From Ryuthela nishihirai (lineage: Eukaryota; Arthropoda; Arachnida; Araneae; Heptathelidae), in NCBI GenBank assembly GCA_038380435.1, contig JAWZYU010000028.1:27946201-28010200 (forward strand): a DNA stretch of 64,000 bases, in the 5' to 3' direction. Below the pieces are notes generated by a model. It did not search any database and was not told where the DNA came from. It saw nothing but the letters and a program-made list of their open reading frames with translations. A program made the position numbers and the translations under genes. This document shows, one piece after another, positions 11,399-22,440 of the stretch. The number at the start of each line of letters is the position of its first letter. The stretch's first letter is position 1.

Positions 11399-11828
11399 CA
11401 GGGTGAATCTGAAAAAGTGGGCAAAACTTTACGGGGTGGTAGAACGCAGCTATACCAGCAATATTCGTCATGGAAAGTATGGGCGGAACGCAAACGGCGA
11501 GCCGCTAGGTGGCGTTGGAAATGGTATAAAAGGGTCGGTCCTCGCACCCAACGGCATTTCTACCGTGGATTGCCGAGAGGATGGCTGGTTATACTAACCA
11601 CGAAATGGCGGATATACACTTTGTGTATGGTGCGGCGGACGGGAATGCAAGTGAGGCACAGAGTATCTCCTCTCCTTCTTGTGTTCATTCTTTAAATGTG
11701 ACAGTGGAAAACTACCTTTTAACTTCTCACCGCTTGCGTTCCGACCATACATTCTATGACGAATATTGCTCGTATAGCTGCGTTCTACCACCCCGTAAAG
11801 TTTTGCCCCCTTTTTCAGATTCACCCTG
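11399..11828. mobile_element. Mariner-type MITE with ~105-bp TIRs
   Basis: The ends CAGGGTGAATCTGAAAAAG form near-identical inverted arms of about 105 bp, both flanked by TA (11397-11398, 11829-11830). The 220-bp centre encodes nothing recognisable. Open frames over the arms (11387-11943) are by-products. Confidence 0.88.
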
Positions 11829-11829
11829 T

Positions 11830-12609
11830 ATATATATAAGTGGTAATATAGTATTAGTCCAGTACAAGGCAAAAATAATTTATTTATCCTTAAACATGGA
11901 AACTTGTTTTGTTTCATTGTGTTGTAAAATCAATCACTTATAATTTATTCATTTTTACTATATTGAAATATTATTTAAAATTTTTAAATTAAATAAAATA
12001 ATAAATAATAATTTAAATAAAGAACAACCGAATCGTATTTTAAGAATATATATTTCAATTAAGGTACATGAGAAAATAATAATTGAGATAGCAGGCAACC
12101 GACTAGGCTGCCAAATTTATCTCACTATGCTTCTGTTGGTAAGTTAACTACATGTCTGTTCTTCATCGCTACATTTTACCAGCAGAAGTTTTAATTTCTA
12201 GCATAAATATATCGTTTGCAATGTTACTTCAAGTTTTACCTTTTCTATATTTAGCGCCTTCTAAAATTACAAATTAATCCTTTTGACCTCTTGATAATCA
12301 GATTCCAACACTGAAATATGAAATTTCCAACCAAAAATGCATTATGTGGCAAAAAATTGAGGTATCCTGATAAAATAGTCCGAAAATTGAGGTATCCTGA
12401 TAAAATAACCGCGAAACTCGGAATGCAAATGAGTCCTGACCAGGCACACAAACAATTAGAAACTCGACGCCAAAAAAGTACAGAGCAGTCCCAACACACA
12501 TGGTAAAGGCCATAACGGAAAGTACACTTGCATTGACCATTCTTACTGCAGTTGCGTTGATTTCAGTAGCCGATGGGAATGCTACAATGACACACCCGAC
12601 AACCGTACC
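11830..12609. other. AT-rich spacer with a short tandem duplication
   Basis: aaaattgaggtatcctgata followed by aaata occurs twice, at 12353 and 12383. Otherwise nothing is recognised. Confidence 0.5.
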
Positions 12610-13374
12610 AGAAACTCAGTGAGTTCGAGAGAGCATGTCATGTCGATGTATCGCCGGGCATCTGGGTCAGAGCGATGCCACAGTAGGACGATGTTGGCGG
12701 CACTGAGTCTAGGAGGGTACACATACCTGCCACGAAGACACCGACGGCATCGCTATCTACCATCTGAAGATAGGTAACGTCCTCCATGGAGCATGCTGTA
12801 TCAAGACGCAACATTGGAAGACGACTGGCAGCGGCTGGACAACATTCTTGCCTCCCTTTACGACGGCTGCCACTAACCACTGAACATCGGCTCTGCCATC
12901 TAGAGTTGTGTCGTGTCCAGAAAGCATAGGCTGCATCCGACTGGTGTATATAGTTTTCAGTGATGATTCCCGCTTTTGCCTGGGAGCGGATGACCGATGC
13001 GTTCCGATCCGGCCTACATTGTGGAGCAGTACATCTGGTGTTATAATCTGGGGAGCCATCTCGTGTGGCAGCCAGTCTTCCTAATAGTACTACATGGTAC
13101 TTTAATAGCACAGTGGTACATTGACGACAGTCTGCGAACTGCCATGTTGCTTTTCTGTCACGTCTTCCAGGGGCCACTTACCAACACGATAATGCCAGGC
13201 CGCACACGGCTCACCTCTCCTGGGAATGTCTCCATAGTTTTGAAACTGGAAAGTCGACGAACTATCTCAGCAATTGGAGCATGCATGGCAGAATCTGCCA
13301 CAGGACAACATCCGACTGTTGTTTGACTCAATGCTATGCTGGATATCGCCATGCATCGCCACCAGAGGGGCTGT
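12610..13374 (+). pseudogene. Tc1-like transposase relic
   Basis: The + strand reads IAGHLGQSDATVGRCWRH (HTH, about 12650), then VYIVFSDDSRFCLGADDR (about 12950-13000; SDDSRF holds the first catalytic Asp) and SGVIIWGAIS. It ends in NLPQDNIRLLFDSMLCWISP and CIATRGAVQS, the usual Tc1 C-terminus. Several stops and frame changes make it inactive. Large minus-strand frames here (12638-13177) are shadows. Confidence 0.8.
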
Positions 13375-13475
13375 ACAGTCGCTCAAAAAATATCCCAACA
13401 CTCTGGTTGATTACAGAATTCAGCAAAAAATATCTGGCAACGATTTTTTTTTAGAAATTAGTGATCTCGGTGTAC
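13375..13475 (+). mobile_element. Terminal fragment of a Tc/mariner-type element
   Basis: After TA, the sequence cagtcgctcaaaaaatatcc, and on through ctggcaacgatttttt and aattagtgatct, recurs at 30098-30205. It is one family end present twice in the window; here it abuts the Tc1 relic. Confidence 0.65.
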
Positions 13476-13839
13476 AATAAGACATTTTTCGGAAGGTTGT
13501 GTATGTATTTGGGAGGAGTGGGGCGACTCTCCCCGGTTGTAGTTTTCTCTTTCAGTTTAAGGGGTCATGGTCTTATTAAAATTAGAAATATAGTCAAAAA
13601 TGTTAATGATATATAATACCATGTATATTGTAAAAATATTTTGAAGGAGCACTAAAATACATAGAAGGAAAAAATTATACACTGGAACTGTGTTTAAGTT
13701 CGTTCTGCTTCAATCTAACCATTTGGCCGTCTCCCAAAACCCAAAACATTTATTCATATATTCATTAGTTCTGGGCCATTATAAAAGACATACCCTGAGT
13801 AATCACTAAAGTTAGTGCAATTATTCGAAATCAGCTTCA

Positions 13840-14355
13840 CATTGACGTAATATGACAACTCCATGTTATATCAGTGGGGCGCTAATTTCGAAGTTCTATG
13901 ACTTCTAAAATCAGCTCGTTTTCTTTTTGAGAAAAAGTGGCTGAGGAAAATATATAGGTCTTAATCAAATGTAACTAAATCTCGATTTTTAACAATATTT
14001 TCATCGCATTTAAACAGGTATTGAAGTTTAAACCTTTCCGGGCAGCAATCTGTTCTAAAAAATTTATCAATAAAAAAACATTTAAGAAATTATTTGCATA
14101 TACTTTAAAAATATGTAATTTTTATAGATATAAACTGGTTTGAAATTCCAATATCTAGCACTGCTATTCTTACATGTTCAAACTTCCATAATTCCTTAAA
14201 TACTTAAGGAATATTGTTTAAAATGGATATTTAGATAGAAATGATTTCGAACTTTAATTTACCTTAAACACATTTTCTATAAAACGGTTATTTTAAAAGC
14301 TATTGGTTTTCGAAATTAGGAGTACCATTGACAAAACATAGGGTGTGGTGGTCAT
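13840..14355. repeat. Fold-back repeat copy, diverged
   Basis: Same arm motifs as 10236-10940 and 24038-25015: ttctatgacttctaaaatca, ggtcttaatcaaatg, ctcgatttttaacaatattt on the left; cttccataattccttaaata and cattgacaaaacataggg on the right, inverted. Confidence 0.6.
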
Positions 14356-14401
14356 ATTTGAAAAATCACTCAGCGCATGGTTGCGGTAGTAAAAATATAA
14401 A

Positions 14402-14760
14402 ATGAAAGGTGCCAAAAAATCAAAGTATAAAATAAAGACATCCATGTTGTTTACGTCTAAACAGCCAAAGTTTGTTCAAAGAAAGTTAAAATGCAAAAAT
14501 TCTTATAATCCATTCAGTCTTAAGCCCACAGAAGATACCGGATGCACCATCCTAACAAAGCCCAGCAACACTATTATAACATTACAAAAATAGCAGCTAT
14601 CCACTACGGAGTAATCTGTATTATTCACAAGATGCGAAGAACATCAGACTGCAGCTGAAACCTCTCAAGATATAGAGAGCAGTCCAAGAAATCTGAGACA
14701 AAACAATCAGCAGAGAAAACTTACCCAAAACAGATAAAAAATAGCAAACAACAACAACAA

Positions 14761-14793
<33 letters not shown>
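14402..14793 (+). other. Unidentified segment ending in a long poly(A) run
   Basis: A 63-codon frame (14402-14593, Lys/Ser/Thr-rich) has no recognisable family. Downstream (caa)n leads into about 32 A at 14762-14793. This could be the 3' end of a retrocopy, but no AATAAA signal or target duplication was found. Confidence 0.3.
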
Positions 14794-14796
<3 letters not shown>

Positions 14797-15091
14797 CAGT
14801 TAAAGTCAAATGAAAATATACGCTGGAAATAAATATAGCTTATAAGAATAACGAAAACGAAATGGAAGTAAAAGATGACTAGATCGTGTGTAAAGCAAGT
14901 AACGTTTTATTCTGCCAAATCTAAGACAGCCTTCTCCTCTGTTGCCTCTCTTCCCAGATCCTTTCCTCCCTTCTAATGATTCCCCAGTGACACACCAGAA
15001 GCACGGAACCAGAATAGACCTTATCGAGGAGTACACCCTTTAGCTCTCTCTCAATATTTCTCAATTTTAGAACTTTCAATAAAATGTTGGT

Positions 15092-15350
15092 CGAACAAAT
15101 TCCTTTTCGAACAAATTTCCGTCGAACAAAATTCCATCGAACAAATTTCTGTCCAACAAATTCCCGTTTCGAACAAAATTCCACTTCAAACGAAATTCTG
15201 TTTCGAACAAATTTCCATTTCGAATAAATTTCCATTTCGAACAAATTTCCATCGAACAAAATTCCGTGGAACAAATTTCCGTTTTGAAAAAATTCCGTCG
15301 AACAAATTTCCGTTTTGAAAAAATTCCGTCGAATAAGTTTGCGCCGAACC
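15092..15350. repeat. Minisatellite of ~17-18 bp units
   Basis: About 15 units of the form cgaacaaatttccgtt / cgaacaaaattccat, imperfect. The Phe/Arg-rich minus frame over it is a by-product. Confidence 0.85.
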
Positions 15351-15360
15351 AGTGTTCTCA

Positions 15361-15540
15361 AATAAATTACATCAAACCATCAGAGACAGTCTTAGCAATG
15401 GTCGATATGCGTTCCGTCCAAACTGCAATAAACGGCGTCGAATTGTTACTGCCGACATTGCAAGATGTGTTACTAACTTCCACTCTTTAGCCAAGGCCAT
15501 AGACAGGGCAGAGCAATCTGTTATAGCCAACCTTTGAAGA
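15361..15540 (-). pseudogene. Possible Tc1-like HTH fragment
   Basis: The minus strand reads AMSAVTIRRRLLQFGRNAYR, resembling the second HTH helix region of Tc1-like transposases (TxRRRLxxxGLxARRP). No catalytic motif is seen. 15541-16010 is otherwise unrecognised. Confidence 0.35.
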
Positions 15541-16010
15541 TGGCTACCTTCCTTTGGGGTTGTTTGCTGATGAGGTCCAGAACCTACCCGACGTGTTCAT
15601 TGACCATCTTCGAGCCATTCACTGCATAGTTGATGCACAATGGATACACTACGTCCCACACGAGACAATATCTTGGTAAGAAAGATGGTCTTCTCTCATG
15701 CCAACAATATGCCCTCTGTCGAACTCAGTTACCTGGACATATGCAGTTTGCGTTCGTCTGCATGGCATATCTTAACAACACCTGCACAAGAAGTGATAAG
15801 CTGAACACGGCTACCACCCCTTTAAATACCTGTTGAGAGGATCCAGTCACATCCTTTCCAGAATATTCTCATTGGCCGGCACGACTGCACAGATTACCAT
15901 GAAACTCTAATCACTTTTCTAGTAGTAGTAGGTGCTAAACATGCCCTTTGCGACCTGTCCGATTAGCTTGTTTTGTGTAAGAAAAATAAGCCATTCACAA
16001 ATAAATAGGT

Positions 16011-16240
16011 TCAAGTTGTTTTCCCATCTGCGCGGCACTTTTTGCTACATATTCTTAATGACCCGGTCACAAGGACCACGAGGGCTCAGAAAAGGTTGTG
16101 GAGAGGGAACCCACTGGACTGGAGACAGATAGTCGCCTCTCACCAAGGCCATCCAGCATGTTCTTTAACATACACAGGCTATGGCTGTGCAGCCTGTCGC
16201 ACATACGGCAGTTTTTCGAAGCCTATCGGGATTTCCTAGC
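16011..16240 (-). mobile_element. Degenerate SINE fragment
   Basis: Tail-to-body sequence (gcgcggcactttttgc ... ccatccagcatgttcttta ... aagcctatcgg) without the head; diverged. Confidence 0.75.
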
Positions 16241-16456
16241 CATTAGGACGTCATAAATATTTATTTTTATCCAAAGCAGGGTGTATAGCAAATATATATG
16301 GACCGAACTTCTGGAGCAGAGACAGTGCTTAGCGGTGTTAAAAGATCTTATCAACAGCTTTACCACTGTTAATTTAACTGAAGGTCAGGAAATTTTTCAA
16401 AATTTTCTACTACTTTAGCAATCGAAATGGTGAAGTTAAATACATATAGGAATATA

Positions 16457-18474
16457 CACTGAAGAGCCAAAACATTATAACCACCTGCCTATTATGATAT
16501 TGGTCCTCCACATGCCGCCAAAACTACTCTTACCCGGCGAGGCATGGACACTTACAAGATTTCTAAAGATGTCTTGTGGTATCTGGTTCCAACAAGTTAC
16601 CAGCAGATTCTTTAACTCTTTAAGTTACGTGGTTGAGCCACCGCAGACCGGATATGCTGTTCCAACACAAACCACAGATGCTCGATTGGACTGATGTCTG
16701 AAGAACTTAGAGGCCAAGACAATACTTGGAAGTCTTCCTCATGTTCCGCGAACCATTCTCGAACAATCCGGTCAGTGTGGCATGGCGCATTATCCCGCTG
16801 AAAGAAGGCACTACTAGAGGGATATACCGTTGTATGAAAACAGATACCTGGTTTGCAATGATCTTTAGGTAGTGGGTAGATGTCATAGTTTCCTGCACGT
16901 GAATGACTGCCAAACTCCCCGCCCTGCCTACAGTGAATAGTGGTCACTGTTGGGCTTGAAAAGGCCACCGTCCGTCGTACGGGACGTTAAGCCGTGGGTC
17001 CGTGTGTGTGAGAGACACACCCACGCACGTTAAAGAACACGCTGGAAGGCCTTGACGGGAGCCTGACACCCTTTTCCCAACAGCTGTCCAGTGGGTTCCC
17101 TCACCCAACCATCCACGAAACTACTAGAGCTTCGAACTTGGACATCTGTCCCAAATAACTGATATTTAAGTAGCGAATATCATGTTTTTAAAATTTAAAG
17201 AGCTCGAATTCACCCCTTAAAAAAGGTAGACTTTCAACACAATTCATGTACAGAGTTGCAGTAAAACTTAGACCATAATACTACCTAACCATATTGGTAA
17301 TAAATCATCGGCACTGTTCAAAATTCGAAAGTTCCATAATTAGAGATATAAATGAACTGACTGATTTCCATGATATTAAACTAATTTAGACGATACGTAC
17401 TCTCCCAGCTGCTCCGCAGCCTTAGTGTCAGCTTTCTGATAGACATCAACCAGCACACAAGGCTCAAAATTCGAAAGTACCAAAATCAGAGATATGAATG
17501 AACAGAAGATTCCGATAGCATAAAAGTCATGCAGACGACAGGTACTCTCTCAGCTGCTTCACAGCCTCAATGTCAGTGTTCTGATAGGCCTCAACCATCA
17601 CACGAAGGTGGCTTTTGGTGCCATCCATAAGATGCAGTACTGTCCTGTATAGTGGAACGTCGGATGGCATCATTCAATCATATTTAAGCACATGAATGAC
17701 TGGACCCAGGGTTTCCCAGCAGAATATTGCCCAAAGCATTACACTTCCTCCACCAGCTTGTTTTCGTCCCATGGTGCATCCTGGTACCAACACTTCCCCA
17801 GGTATACGACGTACACTTACCTGGCCGTCCACAGGGTACAACAGGAAACGAGATTCATCGGACCAGACGGCCTTCTTTAAATCATTCAAGGTCCAGTTTT
17901 GATGCTCGCATGCCCAATGTAGGTGTTTTCGACAGTGAACCGAGATTAGCATGGGCACTTGGAGCGGCCTGCGGCTACGCAACCGTATTTTCAGCAGGGT
18001 TCGATGTACTGTGTGTTGTGACACATTACTCCCGTCACCAGCATTCAAATTACGGACGAGATGTGCCAGATTATCCCTTATGTTGGCTTATACCATACCA
18101 TATAAGATAGACTTCGCTCACCTTTAGCATCGATGAGCTGTGGTCGGCCCATACCTTGCTGGCAGTTCATGGTTTTTCCCTCTTCAGACCACTTTTTTAA
18201 GGTAGTAACCACGGCTAACCCTGAACACCCCACAAGCCTTGCTATCTCGGAAATGCTCGGACCCCGTCGTCTGGCCATTACAATTTGGCCTTTGTCAAAC
18301 TCACCTAAGTCCGCTGCCTTTCCCGTCTGAAGAACAAGAATAACATTAATTAACAGAGCTCAGTATAAGGTGCTATTTACACCCTTTCATGAACTTCACA
18401 TGCGCCGTTGTTTACCTACAGTTGCTTCGATTTGTATAAAGACGAGCTGGTCACAATATTTTGGCTCTGCGGTG
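16457..18474 (-). mobile_element. Tc1-like element with both TIRs, split by a composite retroposon
   Basis: TIRs CACTGAAGAGCCAAAACATT (16457) and its imperfect inverse (to 18474) are flanked by TA. The transposase is on the minus strand: RRRGPSISEIARLVGCSG (HTH, about 18270), TVHRTLLKIRLRSRRP, AVWSDESRFLLYPVDG (first Asp, about 17870), GGGSVMLWAIFCWETLGPVI, then after the insertion FQRDNAPCHTDRIVREWF (second Asp, about 16790) and ISPIEHLWFVLEQHIR (Glu, about 16670). The catalytic triad is visible. Stops, frame changes and the 783-bp insertion make it inactive. Confidence 0.9.
16910..17692 (+). mobile_element. Composite retroposon: SINE body plus ~530-bp unique 3' tail
   Basis: The first ~220 bp match the SINE body (no tRNA head). 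The rest is unrelated to the standard SINE tail and ends gatggcatcattcaatcata and ttaagcaca. A 10-bp duplication, tgaatgactg, flanks it (16900-16909, 17693-17702) inside the Tc1 transposase. A second copy with the same junction lies at 33403-34028 in the opposite orientation. This copy also carries an internal ~145-bp tandem duplication (17316-17460, 17462-17605) that the other lacks. Confidence 0.75.
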
Positions 18475-18669
18475 TATAGAATAATATTAACCCATAGGTA
18501 CATCCAGTCATCCTGTAACCAAGGAACACTCAAAAATTAACTGGTGAGATTCGACTGGAATTGGGCTGAACCCACTGCATCTTGACAACATGTCAGGTGC
18601 TCTACGACTGAACTATATAATGATTACAGTAATGAAGTATCACAGATAATGTCCTGTTGACAAGAAACA

Positions 18670-18915
18670 CTTGAAATAATTTGCTTAAAATTTTTGGTTT
18701 CGTCCTGAGTGGGATTCGAACCCACGTCTCCCAGAAGCATTCACTTTTGGCATCATAAATGCTATAGCATCAGAGGCTAACACATTTTTAGAGAAAACGG
18801 TTAGTCTCTGATGGTCTAGCAGTTATGACACCTGGCATTCTTCTTTTGGGAGACGTGGGCACAAATCCCACGCAGGACGAAACCAAATTTTTTTTGAAAA
18901 ATTATTTCAAATATG
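18670..18915. repeat. Inverted pair of tRNA-Glu-like SINE sequences
   Basis: Left arm (minus sense): cgtcctgagtgggattcgaa, B box GGTTCGAATCC. Right arm (plus sense): tctctgatggtctagcagtt then gggagacgtgg and caggacgaaacc. The A box, TGGTCTAGCAGTTATGA, resembles tRNA-Glu. Related copies occur at 38232-38560 and 39088-39215. Confidence 0.7.
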
Positions 18916-19124
18916 TAAAGGCTAGTTCAGTTACAGCTAAGAGGGATTATAAACATTTAGTTCCATAATCTGTAGTCACTCATGATGTCATATATAGATT
19001 GGGAATGGAAGAGGTACTGCCCACTGAAGAAAGGATGTTATAAATATTTATTTTTATCTGTTTCATGGAGAGCTGCAATTATATTGACTAATGAGTGTCA
19101 GCTGAAAGCAGTTTCATCAGGAGT

Positions 19125-20095
19125 GCGATTCGAACCTATGACTTCCTGAAAACATGATAAGTGATCTGCCAGTGAGCTATCCCTAGGCTCAGACAGGGCT
19201 CTCCCACTGAGTTATTCTTCGGCTTAGAGGTTCTACTGCTGAAATTATCCGTGGTTAAGTCTTGTTCTTTACAAATGAGCTATCCCAAAAGCCCAGTCAG
19301 GTGATCTGCCAAATAGCAAACCCTAATCTCAGTCATGTGCTTTACCACTGAGCAATTCCTAGGTTCAGTCAGGTAGATGCTTTACCATTGACCAATTCCT
19401 AGGCTTAGGTGCTCTCTACCATGGGACTATTCCATGCTGTACCATGGAGCTGTCCCTAGCCTGAGTCAGGTGCACTGCCACTGAGTTATCCCTAGTCTGA
19501 GTCAGGTGCTTTGCTGTTAAGCAATTTCTAGGTTCAGTCAGTGTTCTATCACTGAGCTACTCCTAGGCTTAGTCAAGACTCTACTATTGAACTATTCCTA
19601 GGCTCAGTCAGGTGCTCTACCACTGAGCTATCTATAGTCTCAGAGATGCTCTGCTACTGAGCTATTCCTTGGTTCTGGCAGGTTCTCAGCTACTGAACTA
19701 TCCCCAAGGCTCAGTCAAGTGCTCTGCCATGGAGCTATCCCTAGTCTGAATCAGGTGCTATGCCACTGAGTTATTTTTAGGCTCAATCAGGTGTTCTATC
19801 ATTGAGTTATCCATAGTCTCAGTCAGGTATTTTACCATTGAGCTATCCGTAGCCTGAGTCAGGTGCTTTGTCACTGAGCTATTCCTAGGCTCAGCAGGTA
19901 CTTTACAATTAAGTATTCCTAGGATCAGCAGGTGACTTATCATTTAGCTATTCCTAGGCTCAGTCAGGTGTTCTTCACACTTAGCTATCCCAATGCTGAG
20001 CCTGGTGCTTTGGCATTCAGTTATCTATCACTAGGCTTAGTCAGGTAGTTTATCCCTGAGAGCTCTCTATATTCAGTGGTAGAACACTATCATGT
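19125..20095 (-). repeat. ~25-copy array of a ~36-bp unit derived from a tRNA D-arm (A box)
   Basis: On the minus strand each unit contains a version of ATAGCTCAGTGGTAGAGC followed by a spacer such as acctgactgagcctaggg. That 18-mer is a classical tRNA 5' D-arm/A box. A tRNA T-arm/B box, GGTTCGAATCGC (minus), sits at about 19131-19142, at the array's left end, so the array looks like one tRNA-like unit with its D-arm region amplified. At the right end (20075-20092) a plus-strand ttcagtggtagaacac gives a head-to-head A-box-like sequence. Exon 1 begins about 270 bp downstream. Confidence 0.8.
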
Positions 20096-20379
20096 AAAAA
20101 AAAGTTCGAAACTAAACCTTTTCAGCTAACTCTTAGAGTCTACGCTGAAAGAACATATAAACTATAAGAAAAAACACGAAATATTTTTTATTTTCAAAAC
20201 AATGATATCGGTGTAAATAGAAGTAAAATATGCTCCGATGAAACGTTTTTTTTTTTTCCCCGAAACATGACTTATACTTAAATAATATTCGTTTGAATCC
20301 AATTTCTTCAAATGTGTGTGAAACCTCGTCTTCATTTAGCTTGTTATTTTTTCCTTGCAGGAACTGTACGCATCATAAG

Positions 20380-20394
20380 ATGAACAAGCAATGA
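20380..20394 (+). promoter_or_regulatory. 4-codon uORF overlapping the channel start codon (ATGA)
   Basis: ATG AAC AAG CAA TGA (MNKQ-stop) lies in the 5' UTR, and its stop TGA (20392-20394) overlaps the main ATG (20391-20393). Such overlap could tune initiation or force re-initiation. Sequence is direct; any effect is inferred. Confidence 0.55.
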
Positions 20395-20680
20395 GTGGGA
20401 AGGAAGAGCCAGTTTCCAAGGAGACAGAAACTCTAACGAAGTACGCCAACTATCTCTTCGAACACTCCCTTGTCAATGGATTCCCTCAGATTGTTCAGAC
20501 TCATAGCAATTACAGAAAAATATACAAGATATTCGTACTCATTGTATGCTTCGTAGGATTCGTCTACCAAACAACGCAATTTATGAATATCGTTTTAACC
20601 TATCCTTCCGTGGTGGATATCTATGTCGAGTATCCAGAATCGGTATTGGCTCCTGCTGTTACCTTTTGCGATTCGAACAG
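20391..20680 (+). CDS. DEG/ENaC exon 1: N-terminus and TM1 (aa 1-97)
   Basis: The acceptor ttttttccttgcag precedes 20361. ATG 20391 is chosen because it opens the frame that leads into TM1. Residues 21-40 hold YLFEHSLVNGFPQI; the family's gating His-Gly motif is Asn29-Gly30 here. KIFVLIVCFVGFVYQTTQF (about 47-65) is TM1. YPESVLAPAVTFCDSN matches the post-TM1 FPAVTxCN signature, with Cys93. The donor is aacag|gtcagt and codon 97 (Ser) is split. Confidence 0.92.
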
Positions 20681-20821
20681 GTCAGTATTAATTGCGAATA
20701 CATTTAGTTGAATTTTGGGTTAGTCTTTTAATTCTTCCAATTACTTTTAACTCTCGTTAACTCGAACTTTTGTATCTTTAATTTCTCGTTAACTCAAATG
20801 TTTTTAAACACCCAACCGAAG

Positions 20822-21200
20822 CCTTATCTTCATAATATTGTTCATTTTATCCTTTTCTTTAATATTCTGTATTTTTCTCCTCCTTATCTTCATAATATTG
20901 TTCATTTTCTCCTTTTCTTTAATATTCTATATTTTTCTTCTCCTTATCTTCATAATATTGTTCATTTTCTCCTTTTCTTTAATATTCTATATTTTTCTCC
21001 TCCTTATCTTCATAATATTGTTCATTTTCTCTTTTTCTTTAATATTCTATACTTTTCTCCTCCTTATCTTCATAATTTTGTTCATTTTCTCCTTTTCTTT
21101 AATATTCTATATTTTTCTCCTCCTTATCTTCATAATATTGTTCATTTTCTCCTTTTCTTTAATATTTTATATTTTTCTCCTCCTTATCTTCATAGTTTAC
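20822..21200 (+). repeat. 60-bp minisatellite, ~6.3 units, in intron 1
   Basis: Unit begins ccttatcttcataatattgt and repeats every 60 bp with few changes. Because 60 is a multiple of 3, two frames stay open for 127-148 codons; these hydrophobic frames are repeat artefacts. Confidence 0.95.
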
Positions 21201-21239
21201 TGCATCTTTTCTCTCTTCTAACTCCAACTATATTTTCAT

Positions 21240-21745
21240 CGTAACCTCGATAGCTCGAAATTTTTCGAAGAATGGCTTGAAAGGAAATCTGCTTTTGAAA
21301 GTAAACAAATTGCGTTTTTTGATAAGTTTTTCTACTCATTTTTTTGTTGCTGGTGATGGTAAATTGCTGATTCTTTCCAGGTGGACAAAGCGAATGTCAC
21401 TGGCTACGCATTGTCCCTACTGCTTGTAGATAGACAGAGTGATTCTTATTGGCTATGCCCGTTTCCTCCTCCCCTCAAGGCTGATAGATAGCAAAGTATT
21501 CACCATAGAAAGTGGTAATTTCATTTTAGGTTTAGAGCTAGTTTCTTTTGATACGAATTTAACTGCATTACAATGACAGCAAAGCGTAAGTTGAATGCAT
21601 TGTTATAAAGTGATCACATCTGTTAAAAGCAGCTGAAAGAAGAAAAAAGACATTGCCAAAGAATTCGAAATTCTTAGCAGTATTCCGTCAACCATTTTAA
21701 AGAACAAGATATGGTATTGAAAAAATTTAGATTGATATTAAGGAA
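21240..21745 (+). mobile_element. pogo/Tigger-like relic with N-terminal CENP-B-type HTH
   Basis: From ATG at 21572 the + strand reads MTAKRKLNALL, stop, then in another frame DIAKEFEILSSIPSTILKNK. This is the start and first helix-turn-helix (DIAKEFGIPxSTxSTILKNK) of Tigger/pogo transposases. Upstream taacctcgatagctcgaaat (21241) resembles a pogo-type terminus. The catalytic domain is absent. Confidence 0.7.
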
Positions 21746-21979
21746 AAGAATGATGCATGCAAAATTTCCTGATGCTGACTAGTAAAGTTGCAATAATTAT
21801 TTACGCAATTTAGGAACAAAAATATTATAGTAAGTGGGAATCTATTGCTAGTTCTATAACGAGTTTTTAAATTGCTTATGCGTATTTTTAGCACAGATGT
21901 GATAATTCGATATTTTTTGTTTCCTTTGAGCACAAGTTTACGAGAGTTTACTGTATGCACAAAATGTATCGTTATGATA

Positions 21980-22400
21980 GTGAAACTTGGACACTTTATA
22001 AGCAAGGTAACAGGAAACATGATGACTTTGATTCTAGATGCTTGTGGAGTATCTTGGACATTCGGTATTTTGACCTGGTAGATAAGGTGAGGTTAGGCAA
22101 ATGAGTGATCAACCACTTTTGAACGACATCTTGTGCAAAGGAAGACTGTGTCGGTTTGGACATATTACCCATATGAATAGCTGCAGATTAGCGAATAGAA
22201 TTATGAATAGTGTGGCTAACGGCCTCAGGAAAAGAGGGAGGATATCTAGAATGAGGTAGGCAGACAATGTCAAGCAGGAACAACTGCTTACACTGGTGAA
22301 ATGCAGCAGCTGCAGCTCAGAAGAGACGAGTTTGGAGAATTAAATCCTCAGTGTGATGGATCTTCATAGATCATGGCTGCTTGAGGAGTATGTACATAAG
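21980..22400 (+). mobile_element. Non-LTR retrotransposon ORF2 3' end ('GHVARM' family)
   Basis: Broken frames read YDSETWTLYKQGNRKHDDFD, then (with shifts) LCRFGHITHMNSCRLANRI and MNSVANGLRKRG. These match the ORF2 C-terminus of a LINE family seen five more times in the window, always ending near catggctgcttgagga. A (tatg)n microsatellite follows (22395-22440). Confidence 0.75.
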
Positions 22401-22440
22401 TATGTATGTATGTATATGTGTGTGTATTCATGCATGTAAT

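Noticed and set aside
11341..11943. Overlapping frames on both strands
   Set aside because: They lie in the inverted arms of a mariner-type MITE and mirror each other.
12638..13177. 179-codon minus-strand frame
   Set aside because: It is the shadow of a + strand Tc1-like transposase relic whose SDDSRF and C-terminal motifs read on the other strand.
14621..14809. Minus-strand frame with poly-Phe
   Set aside because: It reads through the 32-A run; no gene.
15092..15350. CRISPR-like array
   Set aside because: Units are 17-18 bp, contiguous, with no unique spacers; the DNA is eukaryotic. It is a minisatellite.
20798..21244. Two overlapping 127-148-codon hydrophobic frames
   Set aside because: They are readings of a 60-bp tandem repeat whose length is a multiple of 3; no start context, no domain, and they lie in an intron.
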